DNA of 64,000 nt, from positions 523,303 through 587,302 of the forward strand of contig NZ_JBLWFK010000005.1 in assembly GCF_048323675.1 (NCBI RefSeq). Reading direction: 5' to 3'. A program made the translations under genes and the position numbers. A model generated the notes under the pieces. The model did not search any database. It was not told where the DNA came from and worked only from the letters and a program-made list of their open reading frames with translations. Shown piece after piece: positions 28,171-36,514 of the stretch; positions within the stretch are counted from its first letter, which is position 1; each line of letters opens with the position of its first letter. Origin of the DNA: Mangrovimicrobium sp048323675 (lineage in GTDB: Bacteria; Pseudomonadota; Gammaproteobacteria; Pseudomonadales; Halieaceae).

Positions 28171-28220
28171 TGGGGTCAGAGCCCTTTTTTGCTGGCAAAA
28201 AAGGGCTCTGACCCCATTAA
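28167..28220. repeat. REP-like perfect palindrome, ribD-ribE gap
   Basis: Two perfect 26-base arms (28167-28192 and 28195-28220) flank a two-base loop. The arms contain the GGGGTCAGAGCCC sequence followed by a T-run and GC. The left arm begins inside the ribD stop codon. The same arm recurs at 28229-28254 and, slightly shorter, at 30098-30143. This sequence type resembles REP elements mobilised by REP-associated tyrosine transposases; no such transposase gene is in the window. Confidence 0.88.
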
Positions 28221-28228
28221 GGTGCAAG

Positions 28229-28254
28229 GCAAAAAAGGGCTCTGACCCCATTAA
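28229..28254. repeat. Single arm of the REP-like repeat
   Basis: An exact third copy of the 26-base arm of the preceding palindrome, without its partner, eight bases further on and 13 bases before the ribE start codon. Confidence 0.88.
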
Positions 28255-28267
28255 AGCGGAAATCATT

Positions 28268-28942
28268 ATGTTCACAGGAATAGTCCAGGCCATCGGCGAG
28301 GTAGCGGCCCTGCAGCCCTCGGGCGGTGACCTGCGCCTGCGCATCCGCACCGGCAAGCTGGACCTCGGCGATGTCGCCCTCGGTGACAGCATCTGCACCA
28401 ACGGCGTCTGCCTGACCGTGACCGAACTGCCCGGGGACGGCTACTGGGCTGATGTGTCGGTGGAAACGCTGAATTTCACCACGTTGGGCGCGCTGGGCCT
28501 GGGCTCGCCGGTCAACCTGGAAAAGTCCCTGACCCCCGCCAGCCGCCTCGGCGGGCACATCGTGTCCGGGCACGTCGACGGCGTGGGTGAAGTGGTCAGC
28601 CTGCACAAGGACGCCCGCTCCATCCGCTTCGTGCTGCGCGCGCCGGATGCGCTGGCGCGCTATATCGCGCACAAGGGCAGCATAACCGTGGACGGCACCA
28701 GCCTGACGGTCAACGCGGTCAACGGCGCAGAGTTCGACCTCAACATCATCCCCCAGACCATGGAGGAGACCGTGTTCAGCGAGTACCGCCCCGGCACCCG
28801 CGTGAACCTGGAGGTTGACCTGATCGCCCGCTACCTGGAGCGCCTGATGCTGGGCGACGCCGCGGCGCAGCCCGGTTCGCAGGGGCTTTCACTCGACACG
28901 CTCGCCGAGAACGGTTTTCTCGGCGGTGGCAAATTCAAGTAA
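28268..28942 (+). CDS. ribE: Riboflavin synthase alpha subunit
   Basis: Dismutates two lumazine molecules into riboflavin and its pyrimidine precursor; 224 residues. Two tandem lumazine-binding barrels are visible, each beginning with an FTGIVQ/GHIVSGHVDG-type segment; the starting MFTGIVQ is diagnostic and fixes the ATG at 28268. It follows ribD after a gap filled almost entirely with REP-like repeats. No ribosome-binding site stronger than AAAGCGGA is seen. Confidence 0.97.
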   Translation: MFTGIVQAIGEVAALQPSGGDLRLRIRTGKLDLGDVALGDSICTNGVCLTVTELPGDGYWADVSVETLNFTTLGALGLGSPVNLEKSLTPASRLGGHIVSGHVDGVGEVVSLHKDARSIRFVLRAPDALARYIAHKGSITVDGTSLTVNAVNGAEFDLNIIPQTMEETVFSEYRPGTRVNLEVDLIARYLERLMLGDAAAQPGSQGLSLDTLAENGFLGGGKFK

Positions 28943-28985
28943 GAGCCGGCTCCGCCCGCGGGCGGACCGGGACCAGGGTAAGCAT

Positions 28986-30089
28986 ATGCAAGTCAACACC
29001 GTCGATGAACTGATTTCCGACCTGCGCCAGGGGCGCATGGTGGTGCTGGTCGACGACCATACCGAAGATCTCAACCAGGGCGTGGTGATGGTGGCCGCCG
29101 AGCACTGCGATGCCGGCCACGTCAATTTCATGGCGCGCAAGGCCCGCGGCCTGGTCTGTCTGACCCTCACCGAGGAGCGCTGCCGGCAACTCGACCTGCC
29201 TCCGATGGTGGACGTGGCGATGGGCGAGAAGTCCAATTTCACCCTGTCCATCGAAGCGGCAGAGGGCATCGATACCGGGATCTCCGCGGCGGACCGCGCG
29301 CTCACCGTGCAGGCGGCGGTGGCCCCCCACGCGGTACCGGCGGACATCGTCCAGCCCGGCCACATATTCCCGCTGGCCTGCGTCCCCGGCGGTGTGCTGA
29401 CCCGCGCCGGCCACACCGAGGCGGCAACCGATTACGCCCGCCTGGCCGGGCTGCTGCCGGCGGCGGTGATCGCGGATATCCTGACCCCCGAAGGCACCCT
29501 GGCCGAGGGCCAGTCGCTGGCGGACTTCGCCGCGGAGCACAGCCTGAAGATCGGCACCATCGCGGACCTCATTCACTTCCGCATGGTCAATGAGCGCACT
29601 ATCGAGCGGGTCCGGGAGGGAGAGATCAACACCGCGTTCGGCCCCTTCCAGATGACCGCCTACCGCGACGCCAACGAAAAGGGCGTGCACATCGCGCTGA
29701 GCCGCGGCAGCATCAGCGCGGAGGAACCCACCCTGGTGCGGGTGCACGTGCAGTCCACACTGCGCGACCTGTGCCTGACCGAAGTGGCGGGGCGCGAGAG
29801 CTGGAACCTGAGCCGCTGCCTGCAGGCGGTGGCCGAGGCGGAGCGTGGCGTGATCGTCCTGCTGGCCCGGGACGAGAGCGACGAGCGCCTGCTGGGCAGT
29901 ATCGACATGGCGCTGGGAACGGCCGACGCCGCGACCCAGAGCTCCCCGGATATCTACACTTCGGTCGGCCTGGGTTCGCAGATCCTGCGCGACCTCGGGG
30001 TGGGAAAAATCCATTTGATGGGTGCGCCCATCAAGTACAATGCCATCTCCGGCTTCGGGCTGGAGGTGCTGGAATTCGTCAACGCGTAG
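28986..30089 (+). CDS. ribBA: RibBA-type protein with degenerate active sites in both domains
   Basis: A 367-residue fusion of a DHBP-synthase (RibB) domain (about 1-200) and a GTP cyclohydrolase II-like domain (about 205-367). The C-terminal domain lacks the zinc-binding cysteines (GDALFSxRCDCG in true RibA), as in the proteobacterial RibBX variant. Unexpectedly the RibB domain has also changed: the near-invariant acidic loop DDEDRENEGD reads DDHTEDLNQG (residues 23-32), and the later catalytic Glu aligns with Asp; the GHTEA histidine remains. The DNA shows no frameshift. It may be inactive, altered or regulatory. Confidence 0.85.
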   Translation: MQVNTVDELISDLRQGRMVVLVDDHTEDLNQGVVMVAAEHCDAGHVNFMARKARGLVCLTLTEERCRQLDLPPMVDVAMGEKSNFTLSIEAAEGIDTGISAADRALTVQAAVAPHAVPADIVQPGHIFPLACVPGGVLTRAGHTEAATDYARLAGLLPAAVIADILTPEGTLAEGQSLADFAAEHSLKIGTIADLIHFRMVNERTIERVREGEINTAFGPFQMTAYRDANEKGVHIALSRGSISAEEPTLVRVHVQSTLRDLCLTEVAGRESWNLSRCLQAVAEAERGVIVLLARDESDERLLGSIDMALGTADAATQSSPDIYTSVGLGSQILRDLGVGKIHLMGAPIKYNAISGFGLEVLEFVNA

Positions 30090-30097
30090 TACGGGGA

Positions 30098-30143
30098 GGG
30101 GGTCAGAGCCCTTTTTTGCTTGCAAAAAAGGGCTCTGACCCCC
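30098..30143. repeat. REP-like perfect palindrome, ribBA-ribH gap
   Basis: Perfect 22-base arms (30098-30119 and 30122-30143) around a TT loop, identical in their GGGGTCAGAGCCC plus T-run part to the elements at 28167-28254. It occupies most of the gap between ribBA and ribH. Confidence 0.88.
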
Positions 30144-30170
30144 GTAGACCACCCCATTTAGGAGAAAGGA

Positions 30171-30644
30171 ATGACCGACATTAAAACCATCGAAGGTGAT
30201 TTCACCGGCACGAAAGGCAAGTACACCATCGTTGTCGGCCGCTGGAACAGCTTCGTCGTCGAGCACCTGCTGGAAGGGGCCATCGACTGCCTGCGCCGCC
30301 ACGGCGTGAGCAAGAGCCAGCTCACGATCGTGCGCGCCCCCGGCGCCTTCGAGATTCCGCTGGTGTGCAAGAAAGTCGCCCAGCAGGGCGAGGCCGACGC
30401 CATTATCGCCCTCGGCGCGGTGATTCGCGGCGGCACCCCGCACTTCGAGTACGTGGCGGGTGAGTGCACCAAGGGCCTGTCTTCCGTGAGCATGGAATAC
30501 GGTATCCCGGTGGCCTTCGGGGTTCTCACCGTGGACACCATCGAACAGGCGGTTGAGCGTTCCGGCACCAAGGCGGGTAACAAGGGCGAGGAAGCCGCCA
30601 TGTCCGCGCTGGAAATGGTCAGCCTGCTGGAAAAACTGGCGTAA
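30171..30644 (+). CDS. ribH: 6,7-dimethyl-8-ribityllumazine synthase
   Basis: Penultimate riboflavin enzyme, joining DHBP with the ribitylaminouracil; forms icosahedral or pentameric shells. 157 residues, with the motifs [22 protein letters not shown] and [14 protein letters not shown] that line the active site. It has a good ribosome-binding site (AGGAGAAAGG). Followed after 11 bases by nusB, as is usual. Confidence 0.97.
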   Translation: MTDIKTIEGDFTGTKGKYTIVVGRWNSFVVEHLLEGAIDCLRRHGVSKSQLTIVRAPGAFEIPLVCKKVAQQGEADAIIALGAVIRGGTPHFEYVAGECTKGLSSVSMEYGIPVAFGVLTVDTIEQAVERSGTKAGNKGEEAAMSALEMVSLLEKLA

Positions 30645-30655
30645 GCGGCGTTCCC

Positions 30656-31111
30656 ATGGCAAAAACTGCACCCAACAACTTCGCCGCGGAGCGCCGCAAG
30701 GCCCGTCACTATGCGATGCAGGCCCTGTACCAGTGGTACATGGCCGAGGCGCCGCTGAACAATATCGAGGCCGAGTTCCGCTCCGATTATGACTTCGCCA
30801 ATGTCGACCTCGACTATTTCCAGGCCCTGCTGCACGGCGTGCCCACCCAGGTCGACGAACTCGAAGCCCTGTTCGAACCCCTGCTGGACCGCAAGCTCAG
30901 CGACCTCGACCCGATCGAGCGCACCCTGCTGCGCATGGGTACCTTCGAACTGAAGGAGCGCATCGATGTGCCCTACAAGGTGGTAATCAACGAGGCGGTG
31001 GCACTGGCCAGGAAGTTTGGTGCGACCGATGGCCACAAGTACATCAACGGCGTGCTGGACAAGGCCGCACGGCAGCTGCGCGCGCTGGAAGTGGGGGCCG
31101 AACCCGGCTGA
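30656..31111 (+). CDS. nusB: Transcription antitermination factor NusB
   Basis: All-helical RNA-binding protein that with NusE recognises boxA in rRNA operons. 151 residues, with the N-terminal RRKARHYAMQALYQW motif and C-terminal DVPYKVVINEAVALARKFGA followed by KYINGVLDK. Gene order ribH-nusB-thiL is typical. Confidence 0.97.
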   Translation: MAKTAPNNFAAERRKARHYAMQALYQWYMAEAPLNNIEAEFRSDYDFANVDLDYFQALLHGVPTQVDELEALFEPLLDRKLSDLDPIERTLLRMGTFELKERIDVPYKVVINEAVALARKFGATDGHKYINGVLDKAARQLRALEVGAEPG

Positions 31112-31120
31112 CCCGGACCC

Positions 31121-32041
31121 ATGTCCCTCGGTGAATTCGACCTCATCTACCGCTACTTCTCCGCCCTCGGCCGCGGTCCGGGGGTAGACCTCTCTGTTGG
31201 CGACGACTGCGCCATCCTGCGCCTGGAACCCGGCGAACGCCTGGCGACCTCGGTGGATACGATGGTCGAGGGCGTGCACTTTCCCGACGACATGTTCCCC
31301 GAGGACCTCGCCTTCCGGGCGGTGTCCGCCGCGGCGTCCGACCTCGCCGCCATGGGCGCGCGCCCCCTCGGGATGACCATCGCCCTGACCCTGCCGGAAG
31401 CTGACGAACTGTTCCTGCACTCCTTCAGCGAGGGCGTCGCCCAGGCTGTAAGTGAATACCAACTACCGCTGGTGGGCGGTGATACCACGAAGGGGCCGCT
31501 TGCCATCTGTGTGCAGGTGCTGGGGGCGCTACCGCTGGAGCAGGCCCTGCTGCGCGAGGGCGCCCGGGTTGGCGACCGGCTGTGTGTCTCCGGCCCGCTG
31601 GGCGACGCCGCCGCCGCGCTGCATATAATGGAGGGCGAATGGCGGCCCGACCCCGCCATCGCCGAGGATATCCTGGAGCGCTACAACCGCCCCCGGGCGC
31701 GTCTGGCGCTCGGCCGGGAGCTGCTGGGCAGGGCCTCGGCTTGCATCGATATCTCCGATGGCCTGCTGGCGGATGCGGGGCATATTGCCGCCGCCAGCGG
31801 TGTGGGGCTGCGCATCGACCCGCAGGCCGTGCCGTTGTCCAATGCATTGCGCCAGCACCCGGATCAGCAACAGGCCCTGCGCTGGGCGCTGACTGGCGGG
31901 GATGACTACGAGCTCTGCTTTGCCTTGCCGTCCGCTGAAACCCTGCCCGAGGGTTGCTTCCAGGTGGGTGAAGTGGTCAGCGGCAGCGGTGTGGAAACCG
32001 GGCTGGATGCGGTATTCGCGCGTGGCTACGAGCATTTCTGA
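31121..32041 (+). CDS. thiL: Thiamine-monophosphate kinase
   Basis: Phosphorylates thiamine monophosphate to the active cofactor thiamine diphosphate; 306 residues. N-terminal VGDDCAIL and VDTMVEGVHF motifs bind Mg-ATP, and GGDTTKGPLAI and CIDISDGLLAD follow in normal order; TGGDDYELCF is near the C terminus. It follows nusB after nine bases. Confidence 0.97.
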   Translation: MSLGEFDLIYRYFSALGRGPGVDLSVGDDCAILRLEPGERLATSVDTMVEGVHFPDDMFPEDLAFRAVSAAASDLAAMGARPLGMTIALTLPEADELFLHSFSEGVAQAVSEYQLPLVGGDTTKGPLAICVQVLGALPLEQALLREGARVGDRLCVSGPLGDAAAALHIMEGEWRPDPAIAEDILERYNRPRARLALGRELLGRASACIDISDGLLADAGHIAAASGVGLRIDPQAVPLSNALRQHPDQQQALRWALTGGDDYELCFALPSAETLPEGCFQVGEVVSGSGVETGLDAVFARGYEHF

Positions 32042-32050
32042 GCGACTGAT

Positions 32051-32524
32051 ATGACTCGACAACCCACCCCGTTCACATCCCCGGTCCAGTTCCTGGCTTT
32101 CGGCTTCGGCAGCGGGCTCAGTCCGAAGGCGCCCGGCACTGCTGGCACGGTCGCCGCGTTGCCCCTGTACTGGTTGCTCGCCAAGTTGGGCCTGCCCGGC
32201 TACACGGTGGCTGTACTGGTGGCGTTGCTGGCGGGTGTCTGGATATGCCAGCGCGCCAGCGATGAGCTCGGTGTGCACGACCACGGCGGCATTGTCTGGG
32301 ATGAGTTTGTCGGGCTCTGGATCGCCCTCTGGGGACTGCCCGTGGCCTGGCCCTGGGTGCTTGCCGGTTTCGTGCTGTTCCGCCTGTTTGATATCGTCAA
32401 GCCGTGGCCCATCGGTTACCTTGATAGACGTGTGCACGGAGGGTTGGGAATTATGCTGGATGATGTCGTTGCAGGCGTATTTGCCGGAATTTGCCTGCAC
32501 GCCGCACACTGGTGGTTGCTGTGA
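32051..32524 (+). CDS. pgpA: Phosphatidylglycerophosphatase A
   Basis: Inner-membrane enzyme that dephosphorylates phosphatidylglycerophosphate to phosphatidylglycerol. 157 residues, with GFGSGLSPKAPGT near the N terminus, HDHGGIVWDEFVG in the middle and LFDIVKPWPI near the C terminus, all characteristic. Three or four membrane segments. The stop TGA shares one base with the next start codon. Confidence 0.96.
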   Translation: MTRQPTPFTSPVQFLAFGFGSGLSPKAPGTAGTVAALPLYWLLAKLGLPGYTVAVLVALLAGVWICQRASDELGVHDHGGIVWDEFVGLWIALWGLPVAWPWVLAGFVLFRLFDIVKPWPIGYLDRRVHGGLGIMLDDVVAGVFAGICLHAAHWWLL

Positions 32525-33180
32525 TGCGGCGCCAGCTGGCACGTTTCGGCCGCCTGGTGAGTGCGATGGCGTTGTCGATGCTGGCGGCCCAGGCCCTCGC
32601 CGCGCCACGAATTACGGTTGAAGGCCTGATGCCCGGCGCCGCTGTCATCATGATTGACGGCCAGCGCAAGATGCTCAAGGAGGGCGACAGCTTCGGCGGG
32701 GTCAAGCTGATCTCCGCCCGATCGCAGATCGCCACCCTGGAAGTGGATGGCCAGCGGCAGGTGCTCGGCTTGTCCAGCCGTGTGGTGTCCAACTACGTCG
32801 AAGCCGAAACGCTGAGCGTGGATATCCCGCGCAACGCGCGACTGCAATACCACACCACGGCCCAGATCAACGGCCGGCAAATTCCCGTGCTGGTGGATAC
32901 CGGCGCCAACCTGGTGGCGATGAACAAGGGCCACGCCAAACGCCTCGGCATCAACCTGAAAGACGCCATACCGCAAAAGGTGGAGACCGCCTCCGGGGTT
33001 GCGGATGCCTGGCGAGTCAATCTGCGGGCAGTGAATATTGGCGGTATTGTCGTCAATAATGTCGAGGCGGCGGTTCTCGCGGGCAGTTTTCCCACCGATA
33101 TCCTCCTTGGTATGACTTACCTGCGGCATGTAAAAATCGAGGAAAATCAAGGGATTATGACGCTTTCGCAGCAGCGCTAA
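32524..33180 (+). CDS. Exported retropepsin-like aspartic protease (clan AA)
   Basis: A 218-residue protein with a signal peptide (about 1-27, ending AQALA-AP). The catalytic motif LVDTGANLVAMN lies near residue 121, followed by the GVADAWRVNL region and a C-terminal ILLGMTYLRHV matching the psi-loop of single-domain aspartic proteases (TIGR02281 type). Family members are usually periplasmic. I start at the ATG overlapping the pgpA stop. Target unknown. Confidence 0.9.
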   Translation: MRRQLARFGRLVSAMALSMLAAQALAAPRITVEGLMPGAAVIMIDGQRKMLKEGDSFGGVKLISARSQIATLEVDGQRQVLGLSSRVVSNYVEAETLSVDIPRNARLQYHTTAQINGRQIPVLVDTGANLVAMNKGHAKRLGINLKDAIPQKVETASGVADAWRVNLRAVNIGGIVVNNVEAAVLAGSFPTDILLGMTYLRHVKIEENQGIMTLSQQR

Positions 33181-33249
33181 GGGGGCAGGTTTGCTCCAGG
33201 AAAGCGATGCATTGCGGCGAAGCTGGTTGCCCAAGCGGTGGGGCGGGCT

Positions 33250-33540
33250 TCAGGGTACGAGGAAATCCCGGATGGTGGGCAGGACGATTGCTGCGGTGAG
33301 GACGGCAAAGATCCAGTTGTGCATGCGCAACTGGGCGCGTAACTCGGCAAAATGGGTGTCCTGCCTGGCTTCGAGTTTGGCAAGCTGCATATCCAGGTAA
33401 TCCCGGGTTACCAGCTCGCCGGTGATGTATGCGAATGCCTTACCCATCAGTTCCGCGTGAACCTCTGCCTGCTGCTCCGGTACGCCCGCTGCCTTGAGGC
33501 TGCGTGCGTGATGCAGCGTATCGAATGCGTACTCAGCCAT
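33250..33540 (-). CDS. Small coiled-coil membrane protein (DUF1640/CCDC90-like)
   Basis: A 96-residue protein: an N-terminal helical segment with AGVPEQQAEVHAEL, a coiled coil containing LAKLEARQDTHFAELRAQLR, and one C-terminal membrane helix (about 75-92). This layout matches the CCDC90/DUF1640 family, whose bacterial role is unknown. It is alone on the minus strand between the aspartic protease gene and ribA. The start has a GGGGAGT upstream, suitable as a ribosome-binding site. Confidence 0.8.
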   Translation of the reverse strand: MAEYAFDTLHHARSLKAAGVPEQQAEVHAELMGKAFAYITGELVTRDYLDMQLAKLEARQDTHFAELRAQLRMHNWIFAVLTAAIVLPTIRDFLVP

Positions 33541-33744
33541 GATACTCCCCTTTCACCTTTGGGCAAGATAGTGGCGAAGTGGTCAATTTGGAACGTCAGA
33601 ACCGACCGTTCCTGCCCAATCCTGGTTGCCATCTCCACCCTTTTTGTCACCCGGTTTGGCCTGGCTGGACGCTTCGTTTCCCCGGCTCGCCCCAGGCGCG
33701 TATAAGCTGTTAGAATACGCGCCCCCTGTACGGATGAACTTCCA

Positions 33745-34332
33745 TTGACGGTACGCTACGTAGAATCTTCACGACTTCCCACTGCCTGGGGTGATTTCGT
33801 GATGCACGGCTTTGAGGACGCCGAGGCCAACAAGGAGCACGTGGTCCTGACCATGGGCGATGTCGGCAATGGCGAGCCCGTGCTGGCGCGCATCCACTCC
33901 GAGTGCCTGACCGGCGACGCCCTGTTCAGCATGCGCTGCGACTGCGGCAACCAGTTGCAGGCCGCCATGGAAGCCATATCAAAGGAAGGCCGCGGCGCCA
34001 TCTTCTACCTGCGCCAGGAAGGCCGCGGCATTGGCCTGCTCAACAAGATTCGCGCCTACAAACTGCAGGACGCCGGCGCGGATACCGTGGAAGCCAACGA
34101 ACAGCTGGGTTTCGGCGCCGATATGCGCGATTACAGCATCCTCAAGCCGATGATCGAGCACCTGGGTACCCACCGGCTGCGGATCATGACCAATAACCCG
34201 CGCAAAGTGCAGGCGCTAAAGGAATTGGGAGTGGATGTGGTGGAGCGGATTCCGTTGCATACCCACAGCAATCCGCACAATGAGAAGTATTTGCAGACCA
34301 AGGGTGCCAAGTTGGGGCATTTGTTCGAGTAA
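33745..34332 (+). CDS. ribA: GTP cyclohydrolase II
   Basis: First committed riboflavin step: opens GTP to the diaminopyrimidine. 195 residues with intact zinc site [18 protein letters not shown] (three Cys), [12 protein letters not shown] and MTNNPRK. It starts with a TTG at 33745, which aligns the N terminus ([15 protein letters not shown]) with known RibA; no in-frame ATG is nearby. A tiny reading frame ATG AAC TTC CAT TGA (33734-33748) ends across this TTG and may couple translation. Being outside the rib operon fits a RibBA that lacks RibA activity. Confidence 0.96.
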   Translation: MTVRYVESSRLPTAWGDFVMHGFEDAEANKEHVVLTMGDVGNGEPVLARIHSECLTGDALFSMRCDCGNQLQAAMEAISKEGRGAIFYLRQEGRGIGLLNKIRAYKLQDAGADTVEANEQLGFGADMRDYSILKPMIEHLGTHRLRIMTNNPRKVQALKELGVDVVERIPLHTHSNPHNEKYLQTKGAKLGHLFE

Positions 34333-34449
34333 CAAATACCCGGAAGCCGCCCTCTAAGGCTAAGAGCGTGGTCCAGTGTTGATTATCCTGGTGCCGGGCC
34401 TAAGCGATAAAGCCGATAGCGGATCGCACTTTGCGGGAGTGCCAGTAAG

Positions 34450-35325
34450 CTAGCGATCCCGCTCCACGATATAGCGCGCCAACTCCCGCAAGTGGTCCGC
34501 GGAATCCCCGAAACCTTCCAGCGCCGCCAGCGCCTGTTCGAGCAGGTTCCGGGCCTCCGCCTTGGCCCCTTCCAGTCCCAACAACCTCACATAGGTGGGC
34601 TTGTTGGCCTCGTGGTCCTTGCCGGCAGTCTTGCCGAGGGTGGCCGAATCCCCTTCCACATCGAGAATGTCGTCGACCACCTGGAAGGCCAGGCCAATGT
34701 GCCGGCCATAGCTGTCCAGTGCCGCGAGTTGCTCCTCCGAGGCGTTGGCGGCAATGCCTCCCAGCGCCAGGGAGGCGCGAATCAGGGCCCCGGTTTTCAT
34801 CTCGTGCATGGCCTTGAGGTCCTCGAGGCTCATGTCCGAGTTGGTCGCCTGGATATCGATATACTGCCCGCCGACCATGCCCGCAAAACCCGAAGCCTCC
34901 GCTAACACCTTGATCATACGGACTTTTTGTTCGGCAGAGAGGTCCGGCGCATCGGCGATCAACTCGAAGGCCCGGGCCTGCAGACCGTCGCCGACGAGGA
35001 TGGCGGTGGCTTCGTCGAAGGCCTTGTGGAGGGAGGGACGGCCCCTGCGCATGTCGTCGTCGTCCATGGCGGGGAGGTCGTCGTGGATTAGGGAGTAGGT
35101 GTGGATAAGCTCGAGAGCCGCGGCGGGCTGCGATACGCTGGCGGCATTGTCCGACACCGCCGCAGCGGCAGTGATCGCCAGTACCGGCCTTATCCGCTTA
35201 CCGGTGTCACCCAGGGCGAATGCGCAAATGTCTTCCAAGGCATTCGGGTATGCGGGGCCGACCTCCAGGTGGCTGGCGACCCGGCGCCGGCATTCCTGCA
35301 GAAATGTAGCGAGAGCGTCGTTCAT
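34450..35325 (-). CDS. ispA: Farnesyl diphosphate synthase
   Basis: Condenses IPP with DMAPP and GPP to give the C15 precursor of quinones and undecaprenyl phosphate; 291 residues. The first aspartate-rich motif is in HDDLPAMDDDDMRRGRP (about residues 83-99) and the second in DDILDVEGD. It follows xseB by two bases. dxs, which normally completes this operon, is 16 kb away at 50893-52869. Confidence 0.97.
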   Translation of the reverse strand: MNDALATFLQECRRRVASHLEVGPAYPNALEDICAFALGDTGKRIRPVLAITAAAAVSDNAASVSQPAAALELIHTYSLIHDDLPAMDDDDMRRGRPSLHKAFDEATAILVGDGLQARAFELIADAPDLSAEQKVRMIKVLAEASGFAGMVGGQYIDIQATNSDMSLEDLKAMHEMKTGALIRASLALGGIAANASEEQLAALDSYGRHIGLAFQVVDDILDVEGDSATLGKTAGKDHEANKPTYVRLLGLEGAKAEARNLLEQALAALEGFGDSADHLRELARYIVERDR

Positions 35326-35327
35326 GC

Positions 35328-35543
35328 TCAGCTGGCGCTATCATCGGTTGTGCCGGTTTCGGTCAGCATCTGTACCCGTTGCTCGGCCTTCGCCAGGTCT
35401 TCCTGGGCGGCCCTTATCAGTTTTATCCCCTCTTCGAAACTGACCAGGGACTCTTCCAGCGACTGGTCCTGGGACTCCAGCCCGGCAACCAGTTTCTCGA
35501 TTTGCTGGATCTTGGCGGCGAGACTGTCTGCTGGAGTTTTCAT
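35328..35543 (-). CDS. xseB: Exodeoxyribonuclease VII small subunit
   Basis: A 71-residue helical protein with the family's coiled-coil pattern QQIEKLVAGLESQDQSLEES and SFEEGIKLIR. It partners the large subunit XseA, which is not in the window. It lies immediately upstream of ispA in the same operon, as in E. coli and Pseudomonas. Confidence 0.93.
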   Translation of the reverse strand: MKTPADSLAAKIQQIEKLVAGLESQDQSLEESLVSFEEGIKLIRAAQEDLAKAEQRVQMLTETGTTDDSAS

Positions 35544-35743
35544 GCGGATGACCCTGGATATGGCGGTGGCAGTTCAGTGGACGGCAAGTATACCAGCGCC
35601 CGGATGAACGTGCCCGATATGGGGTTTGCGCAATCGCGAATACCGGTATTCTCGCCTTTCCAGTAGATTTTCTGCCGTACATGTGTTGTGAGCTGTTATC
35701 ATCCCGGCAGTCTGAGACCATTTCCATAAAGCAAGAATCGTCT

Positions 35744-36514
35744 ATGAAGGCAGTAATCCTGGCGGGGGGGCTGGGCACTCGATTGAGTGAGGAAACGCAC
35801 CTCCGGCCAAAGCCCATGATCGAGATCGGCGGCAAGCCGATTCTCTGGCACATCATGAAAATGTACTCGGCCCACGGCGTAAACGACTTCGTGGTCTGTT
35901 GCGGGTACAAGGGCTATGTCATCAAGGAGTACTTCGCCAACTATTTCCTGCACATGTCCGATGTCACGTTCGACATGGTCAACAATGAGATGCAGGTGCA
36001 CCAGCAGAATGTCGAGCCCTGGCGCGTCACGCTGGTGGATACCGGCGAGGACACCCTGACCGGCGGGCGCCTGAAGCGCGTCCAGCAGTACATCCTCGAC
36101 GAGGAAGCGTTTTGCTTCACCTATGGAGACGGCGTCAGCGACGTCGACATAGGCGCACTGCTGAAATTTCACGCGGACCACGGCCGGCTTGCGTCGGTGA
36201 CTGCAGTGTCCCCCCCGGGGCGGTATGGGGCCCTGGAATTGGACGGCGACACAGTGGCCGGCTTTACCGAAAAACCCAGGGGGGATGGCGGCCTCATCAA
36301 CGGCGGCTTTTTTGTGCTCTCCCCGAAGTGCCTCGACTTTATAGACGGCGACAAGTCCAGCTGGGAAGGGCAGCCCCTGCGGGAACTCTCCTCCAATGGC
36401 CAATTGATGGCCTACGAGCACCGCGGCTTCTGGCAGCCAATGGACACACTGCGGGATAAAAATATGCTGGAGGATCTCTGGCTCTCCAATAAAGCGCCGT
36501 GGAAGACCTGGTGA
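35744..36514 (+). CDS. rfbF: Glucose-1-phosphate cytidylyltransferase
   Basis: Makes CDP-glucose from glucose-1-phosphate and CTP; 256 residues. Nucleotidyltransferase motif ILAGGLGTRLSEET opens the protein and EIGGKPILWHIM follows, both specific for RfbF. The ATG at 35744 is preferred to an upstream in-frame start because it places the glycine loop at residue 8. It begins a tightly overlapping cassette (rfbF, rfbG, epimerase, C-methyltransferase, reductase/epimerase). Confidence 0.96.
   Translation: MKAVILAGGLGTRLSEETHLRPKPMIEIGGKPILWHIMKMYSAHGVNDFVVCCGYKGYVIKEYFANYFLHMSDVTFDMVNNEMQVHQQNVEPWRVTLVDTGEDTLTGGRLKRVQQYILDEEAFCFTYGDGVSDVDIGALLKFHADHGRLASVTAVSPPGRYGALELDGDTVAGFTEKPRGDGGLINGGFFVLSPKCLDFIDGDKSSWEGQPLRELSSNGQLMAYEHRGFWQPMDTLRDKNMLEDLWLSNKAPWKTW

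Noticed and set aside
26960..28268. FMN riboswitch controlling the riboflavin genes
   Set aside because: ribD abuts nrdR with no leader, and the ribD-ribE gap holds only REP-like palindromes; no FMN aptamer-like sequence was seen.
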